DNA of 64,000 nucleotides, taken from NCBI GenBank assembly GCA_020086605.1, contig JACBWW010000029.1, forward strand, positions 4,879,474 to 4,943,473, in the 5' to 3' direction. The notes below the pieces were generated by a model. It was given only the letters and a program-made list of their open reading frames with translations. It had not been told where the DNA came from and ran no database searches. Shown here piece after piece: positions 13,353-24,480 of the stretch. The translations under genes were made by a program, and so were the position numbers. The stretch comes from Lanius collurio (lineage: Eukaryota > Chordata > Aves > Passeriformes > Laniidae). Position 1 is the first letter of the stretch; each line of letters opens with the position of its first letter.

Positions 13353-13366
13353 TTTTTTTTTTTTTT
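13353..13366. repeat. poly-T run of 14
   Basis: An uninterrupted run of 14 T follows TTTGTTTG. No LINE or SINE body is recognisable on its left or right, so it is listed only as a homopolymer. Confidence 0.85.
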
Positions 13367-13418
13367 AAATCAGAAAACTTTGCCTTCACAGAAATAACTT
13401 GACCTAGGTAAAAGAAGC

Positions 13419-13495
13419 CATAGAATCAGAGACTGTATTACCCTAAAAAGCTCATATAGCACAACCTTCATCAACAATACATCCTGGCCTTCAGT
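13419..13495 (-). mobile_element. probable degraded CR1 3' end
   Basis: The plus strand starts CCATAGAATCAGAGA and continues with AGCACAACCTTCATC, which resembles the reverse complement of a CR1 3' terminus (…tctaGAATCAtagaATC… followed by …tccAACCTTCA…). The match is patchy and limited to about 75 bases. It could instead be chance similarity in AT-rich DNA. Confidence 0.4.
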
Positions 13496-15476
13496 TCCTT
13501 GGTAGAAAACGGTTTCATATTGCCTTGCTACAGTTCCAGCACAGATGTTTGTGTGGGTAGGAGAATCTCCACACAGGCAAATTTTTAAGTGCTACACAAC
13601 AAAGTGGGAATTGATTATGCTGGAAATTGGTAGTGGTATTTCCATCCTTTGGAAATAGTGAGAATATACAAAGCACAAAGGAAAGCACAGAGCTGAATTA
13701 CAAATGGGCTACGTAATTCCCTTTTTTTTTCCTCCCATCTCTGACCCTCAGAACTGCAGTCATTAGTCCCATACAAGTGGGATTTTCAAAACATGGATTC
13801 TTATCACCAAGTATCCATCACCAGCAGCAACACACAACCATCAGCAAGCATTTCGTTCAATAAAGAACTTCACATAAACAGACACCCCCTCAAGCCCAAG
13901 ACAATAAAAACACTTCACTCCTGATGAATGCCTTCTAAATTCAGGGAGAGCAAAGCTTATTTACAGACACAGTATGAGCATTGCATGAATACAGCAATAA
14001 ACTCAAAGGCTGCTAATGTTCTGTTTTCCCCCTATGTTGACATTCAGGAAACAGCAAAAATACAAGAGCAGGAGAAAAAATACATACCTTACCAAACCTG
14101 ACTGTTGGACTCGACTCGTTTCAGAGCAACATTGGGGTGAAGGTAAGTTCCTCAGGTGACCACCAACCACAATTCCTCTCCGAGCCCCCCAGAGGCTCCA
14201 GCTCTCCCTTGCCCACGTCCCTGAGGAAGATGCAGTGTCCTCCAGTATTTCAGAGCCTCAGCTGCACAAGATGCTGCTCAGAAAAAGAAAAGAGAAGAAG
14301 GTGTGGCATTAAATTCTAGGGTCAGTTGTTTGGCAGATTCAGAGCAGAACACAAGACAACACTGGATAGGAATGAAATGTCAACGCAGGACAAGGAGTCT
14401 GTGACAATCCATCATGTGTGGCACCTTCAGAGGGCAATCACTGAATTCAAGAAGTGTGGTGCAAAGTTATCCTTGCTTTACAGTACTTTTATAGTGTCCC
14501 TAGACCAGGAAATGAATGACAGCCTGGCTGCTTTTTATTCCAGTCCAATATCGTAATACAAAAGTAAGTAATGCACTTCTCCATAGGGAATATTTTAATT
14601 CATTATAGCATTTCTGAAGAATAACAGGACTTTCATATTAAAAGCAGAGACATCACCTCAGTTTTAATACTCTGCACGTTGAAATGGCTCTTACTCAAGA
14701 AATTCAAAGCTTAGGAGCTCACATCAGATGGGAAGTCGTGACTGCCAGCCCAACATGCAACAATTCCCAAAGTTCTGCCTCCAACGCAATTGTCAGAGAC
14801 CAGGAAATGTCCTGGGGTTTTCTAGGAGCAGGGGACTCAGCATCACCACGTTTTCCAGCTCACTATCACTGCTAGATGTGCTCAGAGTTTTCAAGAGGTC
14901 AGACCCTGGCACTGAGCGGGGATGATGGAGGCGACCACCAGCAGCAGCACTGCCAGCACCCAGAAACCTCAGGGTAGAACCAAGACATTCAAATGCCCAT
15001 CCCTAATCCCTGGCATTTGGGGAACACCCAAAGAATCATCCTTCCCCCACCCAGATAACACAGCCTGTAAAGCAAAACTGGGCACAGCAGCAACAAAACA
15101 GGTGAGGACTGAGGAAAGAGCAGGATCTGAGCTCCCTATGTCAGATTTATCCATGGCTTATGTCCTTAAACCACACCCAGAGATGCTTCTCTAACTTGGC
15201 AGCCATGAAGATACTCTAACTTTGCCTAGGAATGCCCAAAAAAAAGCAAAGGGAAGAAACCCCAGAGATTTAGACAAGAGGTTTCCCTCAGAGGAGAAAG
15301 GCTGTGGCAGCTCGAAGTACCACAAAATCCCATCACATCTTCACAAGAAACCCTACACCCATGAACAGGTTACACCTACCTGGAAAACCCATTAGGTTTT
15401 GGGGTTGCAAGAAGGAAGATTTCAGTAGCCAGCACACGAAACTGTGCATACTGGAAGTCACCACTGTAGTGCCTTT
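13496..15476. other. unique non-coding DNA
   Basis: No gene is supported. A run of 9 T lies at 13732-13740. A good donor-like site (GAAG/GTAAGT, GT at 14143) follows TTTCAG on the plus strand only 18 bases upstream. This would make an implausibly small exon without an open-frame context, so it is not called. Confidence 0.6.
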
Positions 15477-15504
15477 TATATATATATATATACATACACA
15501 CACA
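15477..15504. repeat. (TA)n-(CA)n microsatellite
   Basis: Eight TA units (15477-15492) run into CATA and then CACACACA. This is an ordinary compound dinucleotide repeat and would be length-variable between individuals. Confidence 0.9.
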
Positions 15505-16769
15505 AATGTACATAATGGAGTTTTCTCTTTTTTTGCTGAAAGTCCACACAGCACACATAGTCACACAGATCAGAAAAATCAAATACATTCACTTTATTTA
15601 GCACTTATTACTTTACTGGACCTCATATGTTACACACACCCCTGAAGGCCCCACAACACCTTGTGAGACATCCACAACAGGAGTCAGGATGGCAGACCTC
15701 AGCCCTCTAACTGTTGTACACATTTTCAGCCTCTCTTGAACTCAGACATGAAGGACAAAAGGGGACCTTCACAGGTTTTGTCCTCTTCCAGGGCAACCAT
15801 GAAAAATCAGACTGCCAAGTGAAATAGCTGCTGAGTGACTTATGAGCACAGGAATGGCTGATGCTGCAGTAGTTTGATCTGCAGGCAGCAGTAAGACCTA
15901 ATTCTACTGCTTTTAAGGGATTTTATCTCTGGTGACCACAGCTACAATTACATTTTCATTTCTACTCGTAAATTGTAACACAGAATAGTCACTAAAGAAA
16001 ATCAGGGCCACATTTTTGTGCATTAACCACAGCATCAGCTGAGCTGAGTACTGGAAGTAACAGCAACAGATTGTCACTGCAACCTGAGTGCAGGGACCTG
16101 GGCTCAGGCTGGGAAAGGTGTGGTTGTGAGAGTTCCTGTCTAGTACAGTTTGCCAATGAATGTGCAGCAATGTGAAGGAGGAGAAGTAACAGGAGGTGTG
16201 GACATGGAGGCAAAAACAACTTTAGTCATGACAAAATGCAGTGTGCACAACTCCCATCTCTCATGGTACAACAGAGATGGGGCAACTTAACAATACTAAG
16301 TTAGTGGCCAGGTTTCCAGCAAGCAGCAAAGTGTAGATGCTGCAGTCTGAAGGCTCCACACTCTGCTGATGTGCATCATGCAATACACAGGGAGGGAGCC
16401 AGGCCAGGGACCATCCTAGGCAGCAACAAAGTAAAAGGCTACAAAAAGTAAATGCACGGAAATCCACACAAGCTATAATTTGTGTTGGTTCAAAAACCTT
16501 ACAAGGGAAAAAGAAAAAAAGGAAAAAAAAATTTAAAAAAGAATGTGTGCCATTTATGTTGCCCAAACCTGCATGATTTTGCAGAAAAACCCCTTCACAT
16601 TCAGTAAGTCACTCCTGACTTGATGGGCAGTGCCCAGCTGGTTCCCCTCTCTCACTCAAGGACCCTGGAGAGCCCATCACAGAGCTGCCAAGATGCTTCT
16701 TGGCCCTCCTTGGCTTTGGGCAGTTCTTGCCAAGCCCAGAGCCTGAGGAGGATCCCACGGCTGCAGAGT
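15505..16769. other. unique non-coding DNA
   Basis: No gene is visible. An A-rich patch with AAAAAGAAAAAAAGG-like words lies at about 16508-16545, roughly 230 bases before the CR1 tail. The segment from 16620 to 16769 is GC-richer but does not align with the CR1 tail I recognise, so the CR1 copy probably starts near 16770. Confidence 0.55.
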
Positions 16770-16940
16770 GAGAACAGGGTGCCCAGAGAAGCTGCAGCTG
16801 CCCCATCCCTGGATGTGTCCAAGGCCAGGTTGGACAGGGCTTGAAGAATCCTGAGACAGTGGAAGCTGTCCCTGCCCATGGCATGGGGTGGGACTGGACA
16901 GTCTTTAAGATCCCTCCCACCCCAAATCCATATGATCTCT
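16770..16940 (+). mobile_element. CR1 LINE, 5'-truncated 3' end
   Basis: The segment follows the conserved CR1 3' tail: GGTGCCCAGAGAAGCTG, then CCCCATCCCTGGATGTGTCC, CAAGGCCAGGTTGGACAGGG, TCCCTGCCCATGG, and finally CCCACCCCAAATCCATATGAT. CR1 is the dominant avian LINE and most copies keep only such a short 3' end, because reverse transcription starts at the 3' end and aborts early. The copy has point differences and no coding capacity. A short minus-strand open frame over it is meaningless. Confidence 0.92.
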
Positions 16941-19900
16941 GGCACTAAAATCATCCATTTCAGCCTGCAGCTGCTATAGGAGTTGGCACTGTTTCTATCT
17001 GAAACAAAACCAAGTCTGAATTTGCAAAAATGCCCCATGTCCTACAAATCCCACAATGCTGTTGTGTTGTTTCTAAGTTGCTGTGCTTCCCCACTCGTCT
17101 TTGATCAGAGGGAACACCCCGACAAACTGCGAATTACTTTGATTATCCCACCACTTCAGATTTTTACATTCAGTTAACATAGTTAAGTGGTATCAGATCC
17201 GTCTTCCACTCACAAAAGCCAGCATATGGATGTTCTCATTAATCAGAAAAAGCAGACAAGACATTTTTCCAGTAAAAAGAGAGTATTTCCCTTGGAGGAG
17301 TCTCAGTCCTTTGCTGATGGAAAGCATGAATTATACAAAATAACTATATACTTTAGATGTAACAAATAAGATCAAATATTAAATTTGAAGACACCATTTC
17401 TGTCTTGGGTTGTTTCCAGGACACAAATCAATGAGGTCTGGGAGACTCTCCCTCTCTCAGGAAGCCTTGCTGTACCTTTGCCCTGTTCTCAGTCCTTATC
17501 TTCAGGCATCAACTATTGATCCCTTTGGGGGTGAGGACAGGAGCTGGCTGGACCCTTCTGTGACCCAGCACACTCATCCTTGTATTTGTGTGTCATCCAC
17601 CTTAAGGTGCAGCTTGGGCCTTGTGGCAACATTGGTGAGCATTTGCAACTTCAGCAAGGGCAAAAAAAAGGTATCTAGAAGCTAAACAACACATCTGCAA
17701 GCAAATATTACAGTGTAGTAGATATTCAAATTAGTATTAGTTTGTCTCATCAAAAATTAATTACAATCTACCTAACTGCAATTGAATAAATTAGTTGGGC
17801 GTAGAAAAGATTAAATATTTAAAGTGGCTGGTGACTGAAAAATAATTGAAAACATAATTCCTTGCTTAAATATTAAATTTCTTTTGTTTTTTACTGCTAG
17901 TGTGGCCATTAAGAAATCAGAATTCCATGTGTGTGTGCATTCACGTAGATGTGTACGACACATATGGAACATATTCATGCATATTCTTCTAACTTCCTTC
18001 TCTAAAACTAAAATTGGGTAAATATTTTCAATTAATAAAGAAGAGCTCCACTGGCAGAGCCTGAAGAAAGGCTGTGAAACAGGCAAGGGAAAACACATTT
18101 TTACTGCTAAGTATTTAGCAAGGTCACCCGCCTCTGCAAAGGCAGGAGAAGAGATCCCCCAGCAGACTCTGCACACAGCAGGGGATTACACCAATTCATT
18201 AGCAGGTATATCTTCTAATTACAGCCTCGGACATGAGTCCCCACACAGCTGAGCAGGGAACTACTGCTGCTTTTTGCCTTATCCTCGGGATCAAGCTCAG
18301 TGTTTCCTGCTGAGTTCCAGGACAGCCCCACCACAGGCTCCAGCTCCAAGCCCAGCACTCCGTTATCTCAAAGGATGCTCCTGACTCCTCCCAGGGGAAG
18401 CTGCGGGATCGACAGCTCACCCTGTCAGCTCCATCTCCAGTAAAGATCTCACATTCATTTACTGTAAAGGTGACACAGGCGAAGAAGGGAATAAAATGAG
18501 ACTTTGAATCCCTCCTTCCAGCAGGTTAATGGTAAAAAATCGGTAGCAATGCAACTCTGGCACCTTTCCAACTATAACACTTAGAGTGTTGCCCACAGCC
18601 GTGTCCCAGACATACTTTATCATTCACCGTGGCCCAGTGCAAAACATAAATAAAACAGAAGTCATCAGTACTGGCACTCAGTTGTTTTGAGGCTTGGGTT
18701 TTTTTTTTTCCCTTCCCTGCCAACAAAACAAACAGTGAAACAGGAGAGCTGCAATTCAGGTCATAACACCCACCATTAGAAATCTGGTGGGGGCTGGGGG
18801 TGTGATGGGAAATGAACTCAATAAAGAATGCAGGCAAAAATAAAATTAAGAATACATTGGCTATTCATTAATTAATACAATAGAATACTGGGATGCTGCT
18901 GAAGAGCAGCACTGATTTTTGTTATCCAAGTACAAACTAATGGTATCCTGGAAAAAGGAAGTAAGTGGTTAATCATGCTTGTTGAAGGAACTATTCCCAT
19001 CACAACATTATGAGGTTCAAGAGTGTAATTAATATCTTGCTGAGTTAGAAAATGCTACGACACTGCACAGGTTTTGCTGCTGTTGCACACAAGTAAATAC
19101 TTCCTGAAAAAGAACCCAAGAAATGCCATAGAAATATTTCCAATTTGAAATAATATAAACTCCTTTCTTCAGCAGGCATTTGGTTTAAACCAAAGCTGGT
19201 TCTCAAGCTCAAAAGCTTTAAGTTGCAGGCTACTGTCTAACTCTCCAGCTACCAACGCTGCATTACAGTATTAAGTGTTTTTATTATTATTACTCCTACT
19301 ACTACAGTCTGCTTAGACTATAAAATAAGATCTCTTGGGCTCCTTAGACTCAGACATTTACATCTGCCCTTGTACTGAAGCTCTTTTCAGGAGATGATTG
19401 CTTCTTCTGCCACTTCAATTGAAAGCAATGATGAAGTTACTGCAATGCATATGTCCTTGTCAAATAATGCTTTGAAAGGGTTGGAAGCACATTTGTGGTG
19501 GGAAAAAAGCAATGCTGAACTCGCTTCAGCAGTGAGTAGCAACCAGCTTTAACTGGACAGATCGTCACAATAATCGAGTAATGAAATGAACCCAGTTCTC
19601 CCAACAAGAGCTGACAGGTTTGTACCAGAGGCAGCTGTGTGATACAACCTCTGCTTATGGAACAGTATCAAAGTGGATTTCCTCTAACTCTGACTTAAAG
19701 TGGGGATCTAACAAGGAAACAATCCCATCACTCATCTTAGGGTCACAGTTAAGCCACAGGTCTCACTGTCACACTGAGTGGGGAGTAACTGGTTCCACTA
19801 GGTCTTTTCATCACAAATTTGAAACAAGTTTCTCCAGCCCCAAGTGCACAGCATCAACATGAACTTCCTTCCCAGCTCCCTAAAAAGCTTCATTTCCAAA

Positions 19901-20550
19901 TTCAGGATGGCAGAGTCCTTAGCTCATTGGTAAGGCAAAGCCAGTGCCTTTCTTTTTCTTTATCCTCTTCATCCCTTTTACACTGAGCCAGGGACAGATG
20001 TTTTGCAAAAGCCGGGACAGACCATCTCTTTTCAAGCTTCCCCTCCCCTCCTGCAGCTCACATATGCACACACCTCTGCCAAGGCGTTCCCAAGGGGAGG
20101 GCTCCACTCTGCAACCACAGCACTGGGATGTGCAGTGAAAGCTGACCCAAGGGAAACAATTTATCAACACATGCAAAAACACAAAAGAAATTATGCTAAG
20201 CAGGGAAAAAAACAGTTTTTGATCCATCCCAACATAAACTTCTACCCATGCAAAGGAAGTGCACTGAAATTATTCTGGGATATATTTCCAAGTACATTCC
20301 AGGTTGAAGAATGCTGTTTGTTACTAGAAGGTTCCAATACCTTTCTGTCTCCTTACCACAGCAGATAGCACATAAATGGATCCTATCACAGGATCAGGAC
20401 ATTAGAGCATAAGCTTTTTATACACACACTATACTTCTCTATCAAAGGTATTAACTTGACCACTATTAACTTTAATCTCATTTCAACTCAGCGCATTTCT
20501 ATTTTGCCACCCAAAACTGATTGACTTCTCTGTATCTTCTTCAGATGTGC
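16941..20550. other. unique non-coding DNA
   Basis: No gene is seen. A run of 11 T lies at 18699-18709. ATT/ACT simple runs lie at about 19283-19305. The stretch 17690-17880 is AT-rich with several ATTAAT and CAATTGAAT words. A small GC-richer patch at 18190-18430 carries a 73-codon minus-strand frame with no family resemblance. Confidence 0.6.
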
Positions 20551-20650
20551 TTTTGCCTTTTTTATTTTTATTTTTAATCCCCTTTTTTCTTTTTTTTTCT
20601 CTCTTTTTTTTCTCTTTTTTTTTTTTTTTTTAATTTAATTTGGTTTGGTT
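20551..20650. repeat. long T-rich pyrimidine tract
   Basis: From 20551 to 20631 nearly every base is T or C, ending in a run of 19 T, then TTTAATTTAATTTGGTTTGG. The interspersed CTCTC units suggest a decayed (TTTTTC)n-like simple repeat. A minus-strand retroposon tail is possible, but no element body is recognisable beside it. Confidence 0.8.
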
Positions 20651-21260
20651 GAGGGACACTCTGTTTGGAACACTTCAGATAAAACCTCCCAACCTTCCTG
20701 GCACTGGTTGCACTTTACTCTTGCTGGAATCAGTAAGCTTTATGATGGGCCTGCATTAACAGTGGTCAGAAAGAACAACTGCCTTTGCCAACCTGATCTG
20801 ACTGCTCAGAGATTTTAGTTTTGTGTTACTGCCACTTCTAACCCATTTCCTGTTGGAAAATTAATAAGTAAATGCATGTACCTCCATCTAGTATTCAGTG
20901 TCATTGCTAAGAATGACATTGCTTAAGTTACTTATCTCAAAGTCACTTAACTCTGTAATGTTATTGTTTGTTTATCTCTGTGGAACATACTGGGATAAGA
21001 TGTTGCCCCAAATGTTAGAGAAAACACATATATTGGATTCTGTGGCACCTGGAGGACACTCAGCTATCAGCCAGGTGTCAGGCCAGAAACTGAGAAGGGG
21101 GTTCCATTATAAATTCAGGTCATTATTTTCAAACTTTTGATTTTACAAGCCACACATAGCATCAAACTCTGCTGCACTTCCTGAGAATCTAAAATGTGAT
21201 TCTCCTTTGATGCTTTAAGATAACTTTAGGTCTATTAGGAAAAACAACTGGTTTAGTAAT

Positions 21261-21282
21261 TTTTCAAACTTTGAAAAGTTTG
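21261..21282. other. overlapping AT-rich palindromes
   Basis: TTTTCAAA (21261-21268) and TTTGAAAA (21270-21277) form a near-continuous palindrome with one central C. Shifted by a few bases, CAAACTT (21265-21271) and AAGTTTG (21276-21282) form an alternative stem. The same bases can pair two ways. It may be chance in AT-rich DNA. Confidence 0.4.
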
Positions 21283-22160
21283 GATAAATTTGTTGTTTAT
21301 GAAGTCCCACTCATTTCTGCAGCTTTACACTCTCATAACCCCAGGAAAGGTAGGAGTCAATGAAGCCCACAAATGACACAGGAAGGACCCTCACTCAGAG
21401 ATCTTTTAGCCTGGAGAGTCTCAAATTCAATGACTTGAAAAACACTAACCTGACTTCCAAAATGTCATTTTTCTTATGTGGATCACCACTTAATTGAAGA
21501 AAAAGAAACTAAACTTGAGTTGGTAACCAGCACAGAAGCCTGGTAAAGCCCTAGAGCCTTTAAGTGCTTTAATTTCAGCAGAAAGGACAGAGCAGGAGGA
21601 CACAGGAGAGGGCACAGTGTGATCTGGCAGAGCATCAGGGATGGGAAAGGGGTGAGCAGGTGACTGCACCAGCCCCAAGGACTGTAAGGGCCACGTGAGT
21701 GCACTGGGGAGCCAAGAAGAGGTCAGAGCAGACCTGAGGCTGTGGGAGGATGCTGAAGCTTTCTAGGAAAAGTGTCAGGAGTTGGAGAAAGCTGATGCAA
21801 GATAAAAAAGGACCACAAGGAAAGAGAAGCACTTGCAAGCCCCAGAAGTTGGCCTTTCACAGCCACAGTGCACCTGCATTTGCAAATCACAACTCCCTTA
21901 ATGTTCTCTCCCCTTTCCAAACACACACACATCCCTCTTCAGCCTCCACATGGGACAGACCTCGAGTTCACCCATGCACACACCTCCTGCTGCCTGCTCT
22001 CAGAGAGAGAAGGACTTCGACAAAGTCAGCAAACACCTGAAATATTCCCATTCACCCAAAAAATAAGGCAGTGTCACAGTGCTACGGTGGGCAAATGCCA
22101 CCTTAAAGTGCTGTAAATCCTAAAGAATGAAGCAGAAATACAGCACCCAGCAGAGCCAGC

Positions 22161-22197
22161 CTGAACAGCAGTGCCTGAACAGCAGTGCCTGAACTGC
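22161..22197. repeat. 14-bp tandem repeat, 2.6 copies
   Basis: The unit CTGAACAGCAGTGC occurs at 22161-22174 and exactly again at 22175-22188, followed by a partial unit CTGAACTGC. It looks like a very recent replication-slippage duplication. Confidence 0.85.
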
Positions 22198-22863
22198 CTT
22201 CAGGTGCTCAGGAGCCTCAGAGCAATCTTTGATTTGTGCTGAAAACCAAACAGCTAAAAGGGGACCATCAAACGTAAGGGAGTTTAGAATACCCTTGTTA
22301 CAAAATAGGCTGGATTCCTGTCAGACATGGCTCAAGGCTGCTGACTCCCAGGGTCACACCCCAGCCAGAAAGATGTCATTAAACCCAGCTAGAGCTTGGC
22401 ATGAAATAAAAAGACTCATTTGGCCACCACTGGCAAAGAAACCATCCAGGGCACCTCAGCCCATCTAAATCTAGCACAGTTAAAGAACAATAATTAAACA
22501 CAGATTAAAACTGTTTCTAACAGGACAGCATTTGAGAGAGAAATTGTCCTTCTCACTGATAAAACTTTGCATCTCCTACAGGTGCACACTGACACAGAGC
22601 TAGCAGTGGTTACAAGAGAACTGCCTGTGCCATCAGGGGCTTGCATCGCTGCTCTCCCACCCACAGTTCATCACACCAGCACAGAACTGCATCCAATTAA
22701 AATCTCTTTGGAAATAATGAACCCACAGATACCATGCATGAGAGTTTAGTGTGCTGTTCTTCTTTTTAAAGTGCTTCTAAAACTCCAGATAATATTGTTG
22801 TCAAAACCACACTGCAGTTTTGCATGTATTTAAGTCAATTAGCAAAAATTCAGCTCAAAGGTA

Positions 22864-22877
22864 TTTTTTTTTTTTTT
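22864..22877. repeat. poly-T run of 14
   Basis: An uninterrupted T homopolymer with no recognisable retroelement body next to it. Confidence 0.85.
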
Positions 22878-24259
22878 AGTCCACTAAAGCTTAAGCAATT
22901 GGATACTGCAAAAAAGCCTATAGCCATCTATCTGTGTAGCACTGCAAACAGTTTGAACACCACTAAAATAAAATTCATTGACTTGAATTTATCTTTGGTG
23001 TGACTTCAGTGACTTCAGTGGGCCTTTGCCAGGGATAAATTTGCCCACTGGATTCTGGGACACAAAAGGACTACGAAATCACAGCTTGTAGAAATGTCAA
23101 TGAGCAGGTCTGCATGTGGGCATTGAGGAACTCTTCTCATTATAAATCTGCAAACCTTTGGCAGTTTGCAAAATGCTGCTCTTAAAAACATTTTGAGGAG
23201 CCATAAATAGACTGCTCAGCCCATGATAAATTATAATCTGTGAGGGCTGCAAGACTAGAAATGTATAGAGCTCTGGGTTCTCAGCACAAGCTTTCAGGAC
23301 TTTTCTGACAGAATTTTCAGGCTTCGAGTTTTCATCTGTGTATGTCCTTGTTGACAGATGAATGTCAGAGTCACTTCTGAGTTTTTCCCATTTCTGACAA
23401 AATGTAATCTTTTTAAGAGTCACAAAACTGACACCACTTGTATAAACTGAAATGTTCTTGTGACATCCCCAGTTTTTAAAAAAAAAGGATAGAGAAAGGC
23501 TCAAGTTCCTACAGTCTGATGTCCCTGAAGCTTCTGATTCTCAGAAGCCACATGGTTTCAGACACGCCTTAACTGCCTCTCACAAGAGAATTCAGAAATT
23601 TTGATGCAATCCCCTGAACCCTTGAGCCAACCTGAATTTACAGGCACACTCTCTGCTCCTGGGGATCAACAACCCAAAGGGCTCAAATTCACCAGCTCTG
23701 AGCTGCACTCAGAGTAGAAACAGCCACATGTTCCTCCTTTTTCATCTCCTCTTACCAAGGGAAGCTCCACTGCTCTGATTGCTCACCAAGCTGGAACGCT
23801 GACACGGGAGGACAGCACATGCTCATCACAAAATAGAATAATAAACAGGAGGAAAAATGCATCATCAAATTTTCAGTCTAACTCAGACTGGAGTTTTTTA
23901 AGTTAATGACTACAGAGTAGTTTTTCCTTTTCAGATCCAATACTGTGCATTGTGGTTTTCCAATCAATCCAAAGAGATGTGACAGGCACTCTGCAGCAAC
24001 AGCCATTGTACAGTGGCCATAACAATTATACACTGGCAATTATTGCTGTGCCAGAGACTCGTGTGCTTTCCCCTTCCTATTTCACTGCAAAAGGACAACA
24101 AAAAGTAGTTAACGTGTATATTAATGGTTTTTCAAATAATATACTTGATTACATCTACTGCAGAATATTTTTTCTTCATGTTTCTGTAATGAATCTGACC
24201 ATGAAAAACAAATTCATGCCCACAGTCTGTATCATTATAAACTCAACTCATTTGATGTG

Positions 24260-24480
24260 AAAAACCTACAGTTTAATTGCTTGATTTAGATTTTGGCTGG
24301 TAAAATGCGTACTGAAACATTACTATTTTAATTATGTTAATTTATAACTGAAAAGCTAAATTTACAAAGGCAATAACATTAATTATTTACTTGCCTATTA
24401 AAGCTGAATATTTATTACCACGATAATTGGCTTCATAAGTCTGCCAAAAAATTAAAAACGAGTTTATGTAGTGACTTAGA
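24260..24480. promoter_or_regulatory. AT-rich block, candidate regulatory element
   Basis: The block is dense in TTTAATTG, TTTTAATTATG, ATTAATTAT and GATAATTGG words, which match homeodomain cores, and it lacks simple-repeat structure. This composition is common in developmental enhancers and in ordinary AT-rich DNA alike, so the call rests on inference alone. Confidence 0.2.

Larger units (their letters stand above)
20651..24259. other. unique non-coding DNA
   Basis: No gene is supported. The minus-strand open frame at 23097-23504 (135 codons, no ATG at its 5' end) has a protein-like composition but no family I recognise and no convincing splice sites. It is discussed under findings. The rest holds only short overlapping frames and the small repeats listed separately. 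Confidence 0.55.

Noticed and set aside
14121..14145. Micro-exon between TTTCAG and GAAG/GTAAGT
   Set aside because: It would be only about 18 bases long with no adjoining exons, and both sites are common words.
19920..19935. tRNA A-box-like TTAGCTCATTGGTAAG
   Set aside because: No B box (GGTTCGANTCC-like) follows at tRNA distance and no acceptor stem can be paired, so it is not a tRNA gene.
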